NCBI RefSeq assembly: GCF_002902965.1
Contig: NZ_CP026106.1
Coordinates: forward strand, 248,001-312,000
Direction: 5' to 3'
DNA: 64,000 nucleotides
Source of the DNA: Paraburkholderia hospita
Lineage (GTDB): Bacteria; Pseudomonadota; Gammaproteobacteria; Burkholderiales; Burkholderiaceae
Shown here: one piece after another, positions 45,061-54,719 of the stretch
How positions within the stretch are numbered: the stretch's first letter is position 1
Layout: each line of letters begins with the position of its first letter
Notes under the pieces: model-generated
Databases searched by the model: none
Told to the model about the DNA's origin: nothing
The model's input: only the letters and a program-made list of their open reading frames with translations
Translations under genes and position numbers: made by a program

Positions 45061-46026
45061 ATGTTCATGCAATTCGTCAATCACCTTCGACGTGCTGCCG
45101 GTGCGGTAACGCGCGGGACGGCAGCGCTCGGTCTGGCGGGACTGCTTGCCCTCGGCGCGGTGGCGTCGAATGATGCCGAAGCGAAGCGGGTGGGCGGCAG
45201 TCAAAGCATCGGGCGCCAGTCGCAGTCGGCGTCGCCGTCCGGGCAGGTGCAACAACGCCAGCAAGCCCAGCCGGCGCAACAGGCAACGCAGGCGCCTGCT
45301 GCCGCGGCAGGTAACCGCTGGATGGGCCCGCTCGCCGGCCTCGCCGCCGGCCTTGGCATTGCGGCGTTGTTGTCATCGTTTGGGCTGGGTGAAGGGCTCG
45401 CGCAAATGCTGTCGAATGCGCTGCTCATCGGGCTGGTGGTTTTCGCCGGCGTGATGCTGTTCCGCTTTATCGCCAACCGGCGTCGTCCGGATCTGGCTTA
45501 TGGACATGGTGCCGCGAACCGGCAGCAATCGAACGGCTCACAATTTCTCAATCAGATCCGGCAAGCGCGGCCTGAAGCGACGCCCATGGGCTGGCCGCGC
45601 GCAGCGATGAATTCGACGGGTGCTGCAGGCGCCGTGCAGGCACCGGAACTTGCGCTCGGGCCCGATCAGGCTGCCTTTCTGGCGTCGGCAAAGACCCTGT
45701 TCATGCGTCTTCAAGGCGCGTGGGACAGGAACGAACAGGGTGACCTGTTCGAGTTGACGACGCCGGAAATGTTCAGGCGGCTCAAGATGGACCTGGAAGC
45801 CCGCGGTCGCGAGCCGAGCGTGACGGAAGTCACGCAGCTCGATGCCGAGGTGCTGGGCACGGAAAGCAACGTGGAGGAAACGCTGGTCAGCGTTCGCTTT
45901 TACGGTCAAATGCGGGAGGACGACGCACAGACGGCCCAGCCGTTCCAGGAAATCTGGAACCTGGTCAGGAACGCACAGGGCGACCAGGCGTGGCGAGTGG
46001 CGGGCATCCAGCAGATGAACCACTAA
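45061..46026 (+). CDS. Tim44-like domain membrane protein
   Basis: 321 residues: an N-terminal signal/anchor (about 15-40), a Gln/Ser-rich low-complexity linker, two hydrophobic segments (about 85-140: GPLAGLAAGLGIAALLSSF and ALLIGLVVFAGVMLF), then a C-terminal Tim44-like domain (about 205-320; FLASAKTLFMRLQGAWDRN and EIWNLVRN). Bacterial members are inner-membrane proteins of unknown function. AAAGAGG precedes the ATG. A short TCCGGG/CCCGGA stem (45024-45040) lies in its leader. Confidence 0.85.
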   Translation: MFMQFVNHLRRAAGAVTRGTAALGLAGLLALGAVASNDAEAKRVGGSQSIGRQSQSASPSGQVQQRQQAQPAQQATQAPAAAAGNRWMGPLAGLAAGLGIAALLSSFGLGEGLAQMLSNALLIGLVVFAGVMLFRFIANRRRPDLAYGHGAANRQQSNGSQFLNQIRQARPEATPMGWPRAAMNSTGAAGAVQAPELALGPDQAAFLASAKTLFMRLQGAWDRNEQGDLFELTTPEMFRRLKMDLEARGREPSVTEVTQLDAEVLGTESNVEETLVSVRFYGQMREDDAQTAQPFQEIWNLVRNAQGDQAWRVAGIQQMNH

Positions 46027-46148
46027 AGGTGCGTAGTTGAACTGGCAGTCGGCTTGCTGCATGTCAGCGAGCCGACGTCGTTTATTTCGCCAGGCGGAGA
46101 GGGTAAGGAATGCTGCCCTGCGCAGACAGACTCAATCGAGGAGACGGT

Positions 46149-46346
46149 ATGCTGAGTCCACATGAATTCGCCACCTTGATGCTCATCAAGGACGCGCCGG
46201 ATCAGATCGAACTGGGCCGCGCTGAGCTCGACACGCTCCTGCAGCGCCAACTCATCTCATTGGAAAACCTCGCTTCAGGACGCCCACGTGCTCATGTCAC
46301 AAGCGATGGTGATTCCATTCTCAAGGCGGTCTCCCGGATGCGCTAG
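46149..46346 (+). CDS. Small hypothetical protein
   Basis: 65 residues, soluble, acidic N-half (MLSPHEFATLMLIKDAPDQI) and Arg-rich end. The start at 46149 follows a GAGGAG site at 4 bp. The opposite strand also has an open frame, but that one lacks a ribosome binding site. Looks like a small winged-helix-like or adaptor protein (LDTLLQRQLISLE-NLASGRP), but no family is recognised. The gap 46347-46694 after it holds nothing recognisable except the dctA promoter region. Confidence 0.65.
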   Translation: MLSPHEFATLMLIKDAPDQIELGRAELDTLLQRQLISLENLASGRPRAHVTSDGDSILKAVSRMR

Positions 46347-46694
46347 ACATCCGCGACGTGCGCCACACGGCCCCGAACGAAGCCACGGGGTTCGCTTTCC
46401 TCCATGCTCGACAGCTTTTGTTAAGGCTTGTTTACTATTTCCAAACGGTCTGCTGCAGCGCACGCTCGGGTTTGCCCGGTTGTCGCGGACGGATGCGAAG
46501 CATAGCCTTCGTAATGATTTGGTAAGAAGCTATTCGCAGGTTGCCGGGTAAGCAAGCCGTGCTCGCGACCTGCGCTGCATGCATGGGTATTAGATTGCAG
46601 TCCACCGTTCGGTGCCGGGAGACGTCACACGGATCACGCTGGCGTGTCGAACGATGCTTTGAATGACGCCTGAAGTGACTGTTCGGGGGCTCAA

Positions 46695-48047
46695 ATGGCT
46701 GCGCACAAACCGCTTTACAGATCACTTTACTTTCAGGTGATCGTCGCGATCATCGCCGGTATGCTGCTGGGATTTTTCGCTCCGCACACTGGCGAAGCGA
46801 TGAAGCCGCTCGGCGACGCGTTCATCAAACTGATCAAGATGATCATCGCCCCCATCATCTTCTGCACGGTGGTCGTCGGCATCGCCGGGATGGAAGACAT
46901 GAAGAAAGTGGGCAAGACAGGCGGGCTGGCGTTGCTCTATTTTGAAATCGTCAGCGGCCTTGCCCTGGTGGTCGGATTGTTGATCGTCAACGTGGTCCAG
47001 CCCGGTGCCGGCATGAACGTGGACCCGAAGACGCTGGACGCGAAGGCGGTCGCTACCGTCACCAGCGGACGCAAGATGGAGAGCACCACCGAATTCCTGA
47101 TGAACATCATCCCGTCGACCGTGGTCGATGCATTCGCCAAGGGCGAGATACTTCAGGTTCTGTTGTTCGCGCTCATGTTCGGCTTCGCTTTGCACTGGTT
47201 CGGCGGCAGAGGCACGCTGATATTCGACTTTGTGGAGAAGATCTCCCACGTGTTCTTCCGCATTGTCGGCATCATCATGAAAGTGGCGCCGATCGGCGCG
47301 TTTGGCGCGATGGCCTTCACCATCGGCAAATACGGCATCGGCAGCATGCTCTCTCTTGGGAAGCTGATGCTCACGTTCTATGCGACCTGTCTTCTCTTCG
47401 TCTTCGTCGTGCTAGGACTGATTGCCTGGTTCCATGGTTTCAGCGTATGGAAGTTGATCAAGTACCTCAAGGAAGAACTGTTTATCGTACTTGGAACGTC
47501 TTCATCGGAAGCCGCTCTGCCTCGCGTGATGGTGAAGCTGGAGAATCTTGGCGCGAAGAAGTCGGTGGTTGGCCTGGTCATTCCAACCGGGTATTCCTTC
47601 AACCTCGATGGCACGTCGATCTATCTCACCCTGGCTGCCATCTTTATCGCCCAGGCGACCAACACGCCGCTGGACCTCACGCATCAGCTCACGTTGCTCG
47701 CCGTATTGCTGCTGACCTCTAAAGGCGCTGCCGGCGTGACGGGCAGCGGGTTCATCGTGCTTGCGGCAACCTTGTCTGCCGTCGGGCATGTACCCGTTGC
47801 TGGGCTTGCGCTTATTCTTGGGATCGACCGCTTCATGTCCGAAGCGCGCGCGTTGACGAATTTCATCGGCAATGCTGTGGCTACGCTGGTGGTCGCCAAA
47901 TGGACCAACGAACTGGACCAACCCAGAATGCGCCGGGTCCTGGATAACGAAACGCCGGAAGAGGCGGACGAACCGGAAAAAGTGTTTGACCGTACAGACG
48001 AAACAATGCCTATCGCTACGGCGGGAGCGCGATCGCCTAACGTCTGA
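46695..48047 (+). CDS. dctA: C4-dicarboxylate:H+ symporter
   Basis: 450 residues of the DAACS family and clearly the DctA branch: [54 protein letters not shown] and [16 protein letters not shown] (landmarks; the ALPRVM form is typical of DctA, versus AYPR/K in the other two copies). It imports succinate, fumarate and malate. The monocistronic setting and lack of an adjacent dctBD kinase pair mean regulation is encoded elsewhere. No convincing sigma-54 site was found upstream. Confidence 0.95.
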   Translation: MAAHKPLYRSLYFQVIVAIIAGMLLGFFAPHTGEAMKPLGDAFIKLIKMIIAPIIFCTVVVGIAGMEDMKKVGKTGGLALLYFEIVSGLALVVGLLIVNVVQPGAGMNVDPKTLDAKAVATVTSGRKMESTTEFLMNIIPSTVVDAFAKGEILQVLLFALMFGFALHWFGGRGTLIFDFVEKISHVFFRIVGIIMKVAPIGAFGAMAFTIGKYGIGSMLSLGKLMLTFYATCLLFVFVVLGLIAWFHGFSVWKLIKYLKEELFIVLGTSSSEAALPRVMVKLENLGAKKSVVGLVIPTGYSFNLDGTSIYLTLAAIFIAQATNTPLDLTHQLTLLAVLLLTSKGAAGVTGSGFIVLAATLSAVGHVPVAGLALILGIDRFMSEARALTNFIGNAVATLVVAKWTNELDQPRMRRVLDNETPEEADEPEKVFDRTDETMPIATAGARSPNV

Positions 48048-48104
48048 TGAGCGCGCGAACACGGTGATCCTGGAAGGCGTGTTCGCCAACTTATGCGTTG
48101 TTTG

Positions 48105-49394
48105 TCAAACCCTCACACACCTGAACCCCGCATACACATGCTGATACCGCGGCTGAAACCAGTTGCGGAACGTCGGCCGGATCATGCATTGCGCGGTGCG
48201 CGCCGACCCGCCCTTCAGCACGTAATGCTGTCCGTCGTAGAAATTGGCCGAGTAGCCGAGATAGAACGGAAACGCCTCGAAGCCCGGCAGTGCGTCAAAT
48301 AACGACGATGTCCATTCCCACCCATTGCCGAACTGGCCTTCGACGCCAAACGCGCTGACATTGTCCGGCGACGCATCGACGGCTTGCGGGTCCCAGCTGC
48401 GGAAACCGTAGTTGCCCGATGGTGCATTCGGCACGCCTTGCGCAGCGCGCTGCCACTGTGCTTCCGTGGGCAGCGCCTTGCCGGCCCAGCGCGCGTACGC
48501 GCTCGCTTCCGCATGGCTCACGTAGACGGGCCAATCGGGCGGCAGCGCGATATCTTCGAACATCGTGCGCAAGGTCCACTGGCCGTCAGCATTCTGCGAC
48601 CACGTCACGGGATGCGCGACGCCCTCGGCTTCCTTCCACGCCCAGTCCTTGTCGTTCCAGTAAGCGCGATTGCGATAGCCGCCTGCGTCGATGAACTCGC
48701 GGAATTGCGCGTTGCTCACCATATAGCGGTCGATCTCGAACGCTTCGACCTGCACGCGCTGCTCGCCGAATTCGTTGTCCCAGCCGAAGCGGCCATCTTC
48801 CTTCTTCATGCCGAGCACGGCAACGCCAGCCGACACGCGCACCATCGGCGACGCTTCGACGTTGCGCGCGTATTGCGCGGCGGACGTTACGCCCGGCGGC
48901 GCGGCCTTCATCTCCAGCGGCAACTGATGCAGCATGTACGCGAGCGTTTCCGCGTGCATCAGCCGGTGTTCGATGGCGACATGCATCAGCTGCTCGGGCG
49001 AGCCCGTCGCCATGCCGCCGCGGCCGAATTCATAAGCGGCGAGACGACTGTCGATCTGCGCCCGCGCCTTGTTCGCATAGTCGCGCACGGCGTCGATTGA
49101 AGGCCAATCGGAAGGTTGATCGGTTGGAAAGCCGCCGTCGACGGGATCGATGCCGAACGCGAACAGCCTGTCGAGCTCCGGCGCGAACGCGGGCAGCGGG
49201 CACAGGCGTTCGTCGAACAGATTGCGGTCGAAGGCTTCGAGATGGCCGATGTAGAACACGATCCGGTGGCGCTCGCGGATCGGCCGGTCATAGAGGTATT
49301 CGGGTTTGACAACCGAGAACAGGGCGTCGGTCACGCGGCGCGCGTCGATGAGACGTTCGGCCAGCGGGTGGTGCGGTGCGGGGTCGCGGTTCAT
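48105..49394 (-). CDS. EgtB-like DinB/SUMF1 non-haem iron enzyme
   Basis: 429 residues: an N-terminal DinB-like four-helix domain supplying three His iron ligands (H51 in YIGHLEAF; H143 and H147 in EHRLMHAE, the same spacing as in EgtB) and a C-terminal formylglycine-generating-enzyme-like domain ending YAGFRCVRV. EgtB couples trimethylhistidine and a thiol to a sulfoxide in ergothioneine synthesis. No egtD methyltransferase is adjacent. Ovothiol (OvoA) or selenoneine (SenA) relatives are alternatives. The start at 49394 has GAGGAG upstream; the open frame extends 13 codons further. Confidence 0.82.
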   Translation of the reverse strand: MNRDPAPHHPLAERLIDARRVTDALFSVVKPEYLYDRPIRERHRIVFYIGHLEAFDRNLFDERLCPLPAFAPELDRLFAFGIDPVDGGFPTDQPSDWPSIDAVRDYANKARAQIDSRLAAYEFGRGGMATGSPEQLMHVAIEHRLMHAETLAYMLHQLPLEMKAAPPGVTSAAQYARNVEASPMVRVSAGVAVLGMKKEDGRFGWDNEFGEQRVQVEAFEIDRYMVSNAQFREFIDAGGYRNRAYWNDKDWAWKEAEGVAHPVTWSQNADGQWTLRTMFEDIALPPDWPVYVSHAEASAYARWAGKALPTEAQWQRAAQGVPNAPSGNYGFRSWDPQAVDASPDNVSAFGVEGQFGNGWEWTSSLFDALPGFEAFPFYLGYSANFYDGQHYVLKGGSARTAQCMIRPTFRNWFQPRYQHVYAGFRCVRV

Positions 49395-49571
49395 TCGCCG
49401 GGTCTCCTCGTGGGGACAGCAAGCATCTTGCACGAGACGAGTGCGGGGTGCCGAAGACCCGACTCTCGCCGAGAAGAATAATCTTGAACTGTACCGCAGG
49501 CGCAGGAGACGTGCCAGATGGATGCGCGCGGGCGTCGTGCGAGACGAAGCCGCGCGGCGGACCCTGGCGGA

Positions 49572-50363
49572 TCAGGCGTTCGACGGGGCGCCGACCTGGC
49601 GCAAGCCTTCGGGATCGACGATGTGGATCAGGCGGCCTTGTGCGTCGATCAGTCCGCGCTTTTGAAATCTTGACAGGGTGCGGCTCACCGTTTCGAGTGT
49701 CATGCCGAGATAGCTGCCCATGTCTTCGCGCGTCATCCGCAGATTGAATTCCGCCGACGAATAACCGCGCTGCGCATTGCGCTCGGAGATATCGAGCAGG
49801 AATGCAGCGACACGCTCGTCGGCGCTCAACGAGCCGAGCACCATCATCTGCGCGGCCTCGCGCACGATCTGCTCGCCCATCAGCTTGTGCAGCCGCTCCT
49901 GCATCGAGCTGATCTCGCGGCACAGATGCTTGAGCGCCGCGTAAGGGATGATGCATACCGAACTGTCTTCCAGCGCGACGGCGCTGCATGCGTGCTGGTC
50001 GCTGCTGATGCCGTCGAGGCCGAGCGCTTCGCCCGCGATCCTCAAGCCCGTGACCTGCTCGCGGCCGTCGCGATGGGCCATCACCGTCTTCAGCGATCCC
50101 GAGCGCACGGCGTACAGACTGTCGAACGAATCGCCCGCGCGATAGAGCGCCTCACCGCGACGCACCGGGCGCGCCGAGCAGATCAGCGCTTCGAGCTGCG
50201 GCATTTCGTTGGCGGCCACGCCTTGCGGCATGCACAGATGCCGCATCGCGCACGACGAACAGCGTGCAGCGCTGCGCACGGCGCGCTGCGTGGAGGAGGC
50301 GGGGCTGCGGCGGACAGCGCGGGCAGGGGCGACAGCGGCGGTAACTGCGATGGGATTGAGCAT
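49572..50363 (-). CDS. FNR/CRP-family regulator with N-terminal cysteine cluster
   Basis: About 263 residues: an N-terminal C35-x2-C38-x5-C44 cluster (CSSCAMRHLC), a cyclic-nucleotide-binding-like domain with a further Cys near 142 (ALEDSSVCIIP), and a C-terminal Crp-type helix-turn-helix (MTREDMGSYLGMTLETVSRTLSRF). This set of cysteines fits an O2-sensing [4Fe-4S] FNR/ANR protein. The N-terminus ahead of the cluster is longer than usual; starts at 50378 or 50432 are also open and none has a clear ribosome binding site. The neighbouring universal stress gene on the same strand is a typical FNR target. Confidence 0.9.
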   Translation of the reverse strand: MLNPIAVTAAVAPARAVRRSPASSTQRAVRSAARCSSCAMRHLCMPQGVAANEMPQLEALICSARPVRRGEALYRAGDSFDSLYAVRSGSLKTVMAHRDGREQVTGLRIAGEALGLDGISSDQHACSAVALEDSSVCIIPYAALKHLCREISSMQERLHKLMGEQIVREAAQMMVLGSLSADERVAAFLLDISERNAQRGYSSAEFNLRMTREDMGSYLGMTLETVSRTLSRFQKRGLIDAQGRLIHIVDPEGLRQVGAPSNA

Positions 50364-50506
50364 GGGACCAACCGGCATTAAAAGGTTGACAAGCAGGGTG
50401 ACAACCGATTGTCCCACTCGATGCGCGCGCAACCAGGCGGCAAAATGACGCGTCGCAAGCGATCGCGTTGTTGAGCGGCGTCAGGCTTCGTTTTCGCGCG
50501 CGACGC

Positions 50507-50986
50507 TCAGGCCTTGGGTTCTTCCTCCGCTTCGCCGCCGCCCGCAGCGGACGGAATCAGCAGCACGGGCAATGTCGATTGACGCACGCAGCGCTCGGCT
50601 ACGCTGCCCAGAATCAGCCGCTGCATGCCGCGCCGGCCATGCGTGCCCATGATGATCAGGTCGGCGTTGAAATCGGCGGCGGCGCGCAGCACGAGCGTCG
50701 GCACGTCGTCGAGCGACGACGCCTCGCCCACCGCGATATCGCCCGATACCCCCTGCGCGCGCATCGCCGCCGACAGTTCGGCCGTCAGCTCCTTGCCCTG
50801 CTCGACGAGACGGTTGCGCAAGATGGACGGATCGTAGCCGGGCGCGTCGAAGTACATCGGCGTGTTTTCGACCGCGTAGAACGCGCGCAGCGTCGCGCCC
50901 AGTTTGCTGGCCAGATTCAGGGCGCCGTCGAACGCGCGGCGCGACGTGTTGCTGCCGTCGACGGCAACAAGGATGCGGGTGTACAT
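50507..50986 (-). CDS. Universal stress protein (UspA family)
   Basis: 159 residues: the start MYTRILVAVDGSNTSRRAFD and the ATP-binding motif GTHGRRGMQRLILGSVAERCVRQS (landmark G-2x-G-9x-G-S/T) are typical. The last 20 residues are Gly/Glu-rich. GGAGG lies 6 bp before the ATG at 50986; the frame is open much further upstream without family sequence. The upstream 313 bp (50987-51299) form a divergent promoter region with no gene. Confidence 0.92.
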   Translation of the reverse strand: MYTRILVAVDGSNTSRRAFDGALNLASKLGATLRAFYAVENTPMYFDAPGYDPSILRNRLVEQGKELTAELSAAMRAQGVSGDIAVGEASSLDDVPTLVLRAAADFNADLIIMGTHGRRGMQRLILGSVAERCVRQSTLPVLLIPSAAGGGEAEEEPKA

Positions 50987-51299
50987 GAAGCCTCCGTGTC
51001 GTGGAGAGCGTCGCGCCGCCGTGTTCCGCCTGCGCGGGCCGCCCGTGAAAGCGGTATGAATGGGTCCGGATTGCGCTTGCAGCATAAATGATCGACGAAA
51101 AGGGCGCGCTTTGGTCGGCGGGAACACAGATGTCAATCAAAGATTTGTCAAATTTTGCCGTGGGACGCGAGGTCGGTCATACTGGCGGCGTGCACGCTAC
51201 CACGCGTCTTCTGGCTGGAATCAGCCGTTATTTCGCCAGGTAGCACGCGTTATTTGCCTTACAATTCCAATCTATTCTGACAAGCCGCTTCTCTCGACG

Positions 51300-51989
51300 A
51301 TGAACGAGCGCAAATCGACAGGTCTGCCGGACAAGATCTACAGCGACATCCTGAACCGCATTCTCGAAGGCGAATACAAGGAAGGCGAACGCTTGCCGAC
51401 CGAGCATGCGCTCGCGGAACGCTTCGAGACGTCGCGGCCGACAGTGCGCGAGGCGCTCGCGAGGCTGCGCGCCGACGGCATCATCGTGACGCGGCACGGC
51501 TCGGGCACGACGGTCGCGCGCCGTCCGGACCCCGACGTGCGCCGTTTCGCGCCGCTGGAGACGCTCTCCGACATCCGCCGCTGCTACGACTTTCGCATCG
51601 TGACGGAGTCGGGCGCTGCCGAACTGGCCGCGCAAATGGCCGAGGCCGACGACATCGCCGCGATCCAGCACGCATGGGACGAACTGGAGCGCGTGATCGA
51701 AACGCAGGGCATCGGCGCGAAGGACGACTTCGCGTTTCACCTCGCGGTTGCGCGGGCGTCGAAGAACCAGTTCTTCATCACGATGATGTCGTTCATCGAA
51801 GAGCAGATCGTCTTCAGCATGAATCTGTCGCGCAATCTGTCGCTGGTGAAGACGCTTGAACGCCAGCGGCTCGTGCAGACCGAGCACCTGGCCGTGCTCG
51901 ACGCGATCCGCAGCAAGGACGCAGCCGCGGCCGGCCAGGCGATGCGCCTGCATCTCGAGCATGCGCGCGACCGGATGTTCGGCTCCTGA
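51300..51989 (+). CDS. GntR/FadR-family regulator
   Basis: 229 residues: a GntR winged helix (RLPTEHALAERFETSRPTVREALARLRADG, residues about 28-57) and an FCD domain (FRIVTESGAAELAA, DFAFHLAVARASKN with the metal-binding His). The start at 51300 is where family sequence begins; 80 codons of unlike open frame lie upstream. It is 98 bp from, and codirectional with, the DHA2 antiporter, which it may control. Confidence 0.88.
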   Translation: MNERKSTGLPDKIYSDILNRILEGEYKEGERLPTEHALAERFETSRPTVREALARLRADGIIVTRHGSGTTVARRPDPDVRRFAPLETLSDIRRCYDFRIVTESGAAELAAQMAEADDIAAIQHAWDELERVIETQGIGAKDDFAFHLAVARASKNQFFITMMSFIEEQIVFSMNLSRNLSLVKTLERQRLVQTEHLAVLDAIRSKDAAAAGQAMRLHLEHARDRMFGS

Positions 51990-52087
51990 CGTTTTCCGCC
52001 TTGCCGGGCCGTTGCGTCGTGCTTGCGGCCCTGTTCCCTCTTCCCTGATCTGAAAATACGGCGCGCACTGCGCCGTATCGCAAAGAA

Positions 52088-53641
52088 GTGAACCCTTCCC
52101 GTCCCCTGGTTTTTCGCGACGCACTGCTGGCCATGCTTGGCATCGGTCTCGTCAACATGCTGGTCGCGCTCGATCAGACAGTGGTCAGCACGGCATTGCC
52201 GTCGATCGTCGTCGAACTGCACGGTTTCGAGTATTACGCGTGGATTGCGAGCGCCTATCTGCTTGCGTCCGTGGTCACGGTGCCCGTGTTCGGGCGCCTT
52301 GGCGACTATTTCGGCCGCAAGTATTTCGTGATTACGGCCGTGATCGTCTTTACCGTGGCGTCGGCGCTATGCGGCCTCGCATCCAGCATGCCGTTTCTGG
52401 TGTTCGCGCGCGGCCTGCAGGGCGTGGGCGGCGGGATGATGGTCGGCACCGCGTTCGCGTCGATCCCCGATCTCTTTCCCGACCCGCGCACCCGCGTGCG
52501 CTGGCAGGTGGTGCTGGCGGCCGCATACGGAATCGGCACGGCGGCGGGACCGTCGCTGGGCGGCTGGCTCAGCGAGCAATTCGGCTGGCGCTCGACATTC
52601 CTCGTTAATCTGCCCGTCGGTGCGCTCGCGCTGTACTTCATCTGGGCGCATCTGCCGTACTACCGGCGCGAACGCACGGGCGACGTACGGATCGACTGGG
52701 CGGGCGCCGCGCTCGTCGCGCTGGTGCTCGGCGGACTTCAGACTTTCATCGAAGCCGTGCCGAAGGATGGTCTGACCACGGGCAACCTGATTCTCGCCGC
52801 GCTGGTCGTAGTGGGTACGGCGGCACTGCTGGTCTGCGAGCGGCGCGCGACGCACCCGATCGTGCCGCTCGATCTGTTCAAGGACCCGCAGCTCGTGACG
52901 CTTTTCACGCTGTCGGTGCTGTCGGGTTTCGTGATGTTCTCGCTGATCTTTTTCGCGCCGCTGCTGCTGCAAGGCGGCTTCGGGCTGTCGCCGCAGCAGG
53001 CCGGCCTGCTCGCGACGCCGATTGCCGCCTGCATCGCCCTCGGCAGCATGATCAACACGCGCATCGTGATTCACATGAAGCGGCCGACGGCGATTCTGAC
53101 AATCGGCTTCAGCCTGCTGGTGGTCGCGTCGGTGGGTATCGCGCTCGCCACGCCCGCGACGCCGCATCTCTATCTCGAAATGTCGATGGCGGCCGTCGGC
53201 ATTGGCCTCGGTTTCATTCTCAACAACCTGAACGTGTTCGGCCAGGAGATTGCCGGCCGCGAGCGCTTCGGCATCACGACGGCGCTGCTGCAATCGACGC
53301 GCATGGTGGGCGGCATGCTCGGCACCAGCATCGTCGCGACGATCGTGAACCGGCGCTATGCGTCGGGCGTGGAAGATTCGTTACGCGTGCTCGGCGAAAC
53401 CGTCGCGTCGGCGTGGCGGCCGAAGCTCGCCGATCCGCGCATTCTCGTCGACGAAAACCTGCGCGACTCGCTGCTGATCGAGATGAAACGCGCCGGTCTC
53501 GAAGGGCCGGCGCTGTTCGACGCCGCGCGTCACGTGCTGGTGCAGTCGATCCACATCGGCGTCGTGCTGACGGGCTGCGCCGCGCTGGCGGCGGCGCTGT
53601 TCGTGCGCCGGATCTCGCACATCACGTTCCGGCGCAGCTAG
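52088..53641 (+). CDS. DHA2-family (14-helix) MFS drug:H+ antiporter
   Basis: 517 residues with about 14 hydrophobic helices. The EmrB/QacA signature LDQTVVSTALPSIVVEL is in helix 1 and GRLGDYFGRK in the first cytoplasmic loop; motif C in helix 5 (AAAYGIGTAAGPSLGGWL) marks it as an exporter. The start used is GTG at 52088, preceded by AAAGAA; an internal ATG would remove the first helix. No membrane-fusion (EmrA) partner is adjacent. The substrate is unknown. Confidence 0.88.
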   Translation: MNPSRPLVFRDALLAMLGIGLVNMLVALDQTVVSTALPSIVVELHGFEYYAWIASAYLLASVVTVPVFGRLGDYFGRKYFVITAVIVFTVASALCGLASSMPFLVFARGLQGVGGGMMVGTAFASIPDLFPDPRTRVRWQVVLAAAYGIGTAAGPSLGGWLSEQFGWRSTFLVNLPVGALALYFIWAHLPYYRRERTGDVRIDWAGAALVALVLGGLQTFIEAVPKDGLTTGNLILAALVVVGTAALLVCERRATHPIVPLDLFKDPQLVTLFTLSVLSGFVMFSLIFFAPLLLQGGFGLSPQQAGLLATPIAACIALGSMINTRIVIHMKRPTAILTIGFSLLVVASVGIALATPATPHLYLEMSMAAVGIGLGFILNNLNVFGQEIAGRERFGITTALLQSTRMVGGMLGTSIVATIVNRRYASGVEDSLRVLGETVASAWRPKLADPRILVDENLRDSLLIEMKRAGLEGPALFDAARHVLVQSIHIGVVLTGCAALAAALFVRRISHITFRRS

Positions 53642-53657
53642 TCTCCGCTCAGGCTCA

Positions 53658-54245
53658 TCACGCCGCCACAGGCATCGGCTTGCAGACGGCCGCGCGAATC
53701 GCGTCGACGGTGATGTCGAGCGCGATCGTCCGTTCGACGCCGATCTTCACGGGCGGCCCCAACCGCGTCACCTCGATGCCCGTGCGCCGCAGCAGCCGTT
53801 CAATCGACGTCGTCGTGACGGTCACATAGCGCGTAATACCCATCCGGTCCGCGAAAGTCACCAGTTCGTGGATCGCGTGCATCGTCAAATCTGCAAAGCC
53901 AAACGTTTGCTCGCCATCCGTTTCGATAGCAAAGCGGCTCAGTTCCCATATATGCCGTCCGACTGGCGCGTCCTGACCGTCGAGCAACTGCGGGAAGGTG
54001 TCCTTCAGCATGTTCGGGCCTTCCGTCGGCATCAGCCGCCAGCAGCCGCGCACGGCGCGGTCGGCGTCCTGAATGAGCATGTAGTACGGCCCGAGCGCGT
54101 CGTAGCCGTCGATCTCCATGCCGGCGATGGTCGGAACGTCCCATCCCATGCGGTCCCGAAACACGCGGGCGCGCAGCCGGTACATCTCGTTGATGTGGTT
54201 GTTGTCGAACTCTTGCCGTGTGCCAATCCGAATCGCCGTATGCAT
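53658..54245 (-). CDS. braI: N-acyl-homoserine lactone synthase (LuxI family, BraI-like)
   Basis: 195 residues with the invariant LuxI residues: R25, F29, W35, D46, D49, R70, F84, E101 and R104 (the last two in WELSRFA). It makes an acyl-homoserine lactone from S-adenosylmethionine and an acyl-ACP. AAGGAG lies 7 bp before the ATG. The arrangement with an rsaL-like gene and a luxR gene matches the BraI/BraR system of Paraburkholderia (3-oxo-C14-HSL in described members); the chain length here is inferred, not seen. Confidence 0.93.
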   Translation of the reverse strand: MHTAIRIGTRQEFDNNHINEMYRLRARVFRDRMGWDVPTIAGMEIDGYDALGPYYMLIQDADRAVRGCWRLMPTEGPNMLKDTFPQLLDGQDAPVGRHIWELSRFAIETDGEQTFGFADLTMHAIHELVTFADRMGITRYVTVTTTSIERLLRRTGIEVTRLGPPVKIGVERTIALDITVDAIRAAVCKPMPVAA

Positions 54246-54308
54246 GGTGTGCTCCTTACGTTGGTCGCGGGTACGCAGGAAACCGTATGCATTTCGGATA
54301 AAAAAAAC

Positions 54309-54328
54309 ACCTATTCACCTGGATAGGT
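54309..54328. promoter_or_regulatory. Lux-box-like 20-bp palindrome upstream of luxI
   Basis: ACCTAT-N8-ATAGGT is a 20-bp dyad, extended by one more pair to CACCTAT/ATAGGTG (54308-54329). It has the length and ACCT/AGGT ends of lux boxes and lies 64 bp upstream of the luxI start, between luxI and the divergent rsaL-like gene. It is the likely binding site for the LuxR protein, and possibly competed for by the RsaL-like repressor. Confidence 0.75.
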
Positions 54329-54386
54329 GCTCAGTCCGTCTGATGATTACAAAATTGAGATGAGGGCCAACACAGGAAAAAACATC

Positions 54387-54719
54387 ATGGAACTTCAGAA
54401 TCATTGGCAAGCGGGCGTTCACGCAAACGTTCAACCGACCGTGCAGAGCCGCGGCGCGGATACTTCGACTGGTGTGGACCGCGTGCTGATCATCGCGTAC
54501 CGCAAGAAAAAGAAAGAGAGCCAACGTCAATTCTGGGCGCGCTTTGGCGTGACCCAGTCGCGCGGCAGCCGCTTCGAATCGGGCGCGGAGATTCCGGCAC
54601 CCGTTTCGATCCTGCTGGGCCTCTACTTCACGAAGACGGTCACGGACGGCGACCTGGGCAGGGCAGAGAAGGTGCTCCATAACCCGGAAGCGCGCGAGCT
54701 CATCAACCTGGATCAATAA
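54387..54719 (+). CDS. rsaL: RsaL-like quorum-sensing repressor
   Basis: 110 residues from the ATG at 54387, preceded by AGGA at 9 bp; another ATG at 54360 is possible. The C-terminal two-thirds form a helix-turn-helix of the RsaL type (KKKKESQRQFWARFGVTQSR, then GSRFESG and ILLGLYFTK). RsaL proteins bind the luxI promoter and hold AHL production steady. Its 3' end overlaps the convergent luxR gene by 17 bp. Confidence 0.88.
   Translation: MELQNHWQAGVHANVQPTVQSRGADTSTGVDRVLIIAYRKKKKESQRQFWARFGVTQSRGSRFESGAEIPAPVSILLGLYFTKTVTDGDLGRAEKVLHNPEARELINLDQ

Noticed and set aside
46560..46694. Sigma-54 promoter for dctA
   Set aside because: A TGGC...TGC pair occurs near 46640 but the GG to GC spacing is 13 instead of 10 bases.
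48105..49394. Selenoneine synthase (SenA) assignment
   Set aside because: No senB or senC gene is adjacent, and family separation from EgtB cannot be made by eye, so only EgtB-like is claimed.
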